From Spirodela intermedia (taxonomy: Eukaryota > Streptophyta > Magnoliopsida > Alismatales > Araceae): a DNA stretch of 64,000 bases. The stretch lies in contig LR746275.1 in assembly GCA_902729315.2 (NCBI GenBank), positions 622,501 to 686,500 of the forward strand, in the 5' to 3' direction. The notes below the pieces were generated by a model, which had not been told where the DNA came from, did no database searches, and saw only the letters and a list, made by a program, of their open reading frames with translations. A program made the position numbers and the translations under genes. Positions 63,421-64,000 of the stretch are shown here, in pieces (positions within the stretch are counted from its first letter, which is position 1; each line of letters starts with the position of its first letter).

Positions 63421-63965
63421 TCACTCGTCTGCGTCATCGTCACCAGCCACAGCCGTTCTGATCAGCCGGGACAAATTCGTGAGGAATAGCGTGTACACGA
63501 AATAGCAGGTGGCCGTCCATGTCACCAACCCCTGAAAATCACGCGGTGAGGAGAAGGTTTTCGTGGAGAAAATCCGCCCGATTGTTCAAGAAATGGGAGA
63601 ATCCGTCATCGCAGGAGCAGGCGTACCTCGCCGAAGATCTGGATGTTGGCGTTAGGGTAGGTCCACAGGTGGAGCAGTCTGAAGAAACGACTATATCAGA
63701 GGTGGTAGACAGCGGAGTTTGGAGGTTTTCTCACTTACTTGATGAGTGGAATCTCGGCGAGAGGGCAGAGGATGCCGACGATGGAGGCGATGGCGAAGCC
63801 CAGCCAGGTGCCGTCGAGGAAGAACCAGGCGAGCTCCGCCAGGGCGAAGAGGATGTAGGCCTCGACATTATCGGCCACCCCGATTCGGTACAGTTCGGCG
63901 CTCAGTTCCAAGAACGCCGCCAAAGCTCTGTGAGAGGGGAAGAATGGGGATGATGAGCCTGCCAT
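63421..63965 (-). CDS. Small multi-pass membrane protein of unknown function
   Basis: Three exons join in phase on the minus strand: 63739-63965, 63627-63678 and 63421-63531, giving 129 residues from [20 protein letters not shown]. There are about three hydrophobic segments: [39 protein letters not shown] and [16 protein letters not shown], then an acidic tail (AGDDDADE). The strong conservation-like wording ([34 protein letters not shown]) suggests a plant family of plastid or endomembrane proteins, but I cannot name a function. The start could lie further upstream: only 35 bases of the window remain, so a longer N-terminus with an upstream exon is possible. Confidence 0.78.
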
Positions 63966-64000
63966 TTCCTTGAAGTAGAAGCTTTTCAATGGCTCTTTTC

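Overview
This is nuclear DNA of a flowering plant, probably a monocot. The genes have many GT-AG introns and plant-specific families are present (exocyst SEC6, an Agenet protein, a PLS-type PPR, a chloroplast NFU, a serine carboxypeptidase-like protein). CT/GA microsatellites cluster at gene leaders. About 17.8 kb of nested LTR retrotransposons plus a second 5 kb element make up over a third of the window. The monocot assignment is inference only.

Layout. At 141-3694 (-) are the first five coding exons of SEC6, which continues past the left edge. At 4299-22055 lies one Ty3/gypsy element (chromovirus, CRM/Galadriel-like) with a TTGAY target duplication. Inside its integrase sits an Athila-type element (8346-20322, duplication GTARG). 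Inside that element's leader sits a solo Athila LTR (10161-11797, duplication GTAAY). All are riddled with stops. At 23165 (+) is a small membrane-anchored protein gene, possibly missing its last exon. At 24430-25622 (+) is a frameshifted PPR gene. At 26123-29686 (+) is RBX1, complete in five exons. At 30236-39909 (-) is a nine-exon gene for an ER-type DnaJ protein with a Jiv90 domain, probably with a further 5' UTR exon near 43.2-43.5 kb. At 44207-46280 (-) is a three-exon Agenet protein in which each exon encodes one Agenet pair. After a gene-free stretch, 49658-54652 is another Athila relative with a perfect CTATC duplication, whose interior is a head-to-head (palindromic) gag arrangement. 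At 56253-59014 (-) is a nine-exon serine carboxypeptidase-like gene. At 60840-63018 (+) is NFU1. At 63421-63965 (-) is a small multi-pass membrane protein gene.

The cellular genes are unrelated housekeeping functions (exocytosis, cullin-RING ubiquitin ligase, ER chaperone, chromatin reader, secreted hydrolase, plastid Fe-S assembly) and form no operon or evident cluster. Splice boundaries were derived by hand from reading-frame continuity and GT/AG signals; summed exon lengths are exact multiples of three for every complete gene. The most unusual structures are the three-level retroelement stack, the inverted-gag Athila copy in which an LTR terminus is joined directly to gag, and an Agenet module that has lost its tryptophan pair. 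I saw no convincing evidence of a new biological system.
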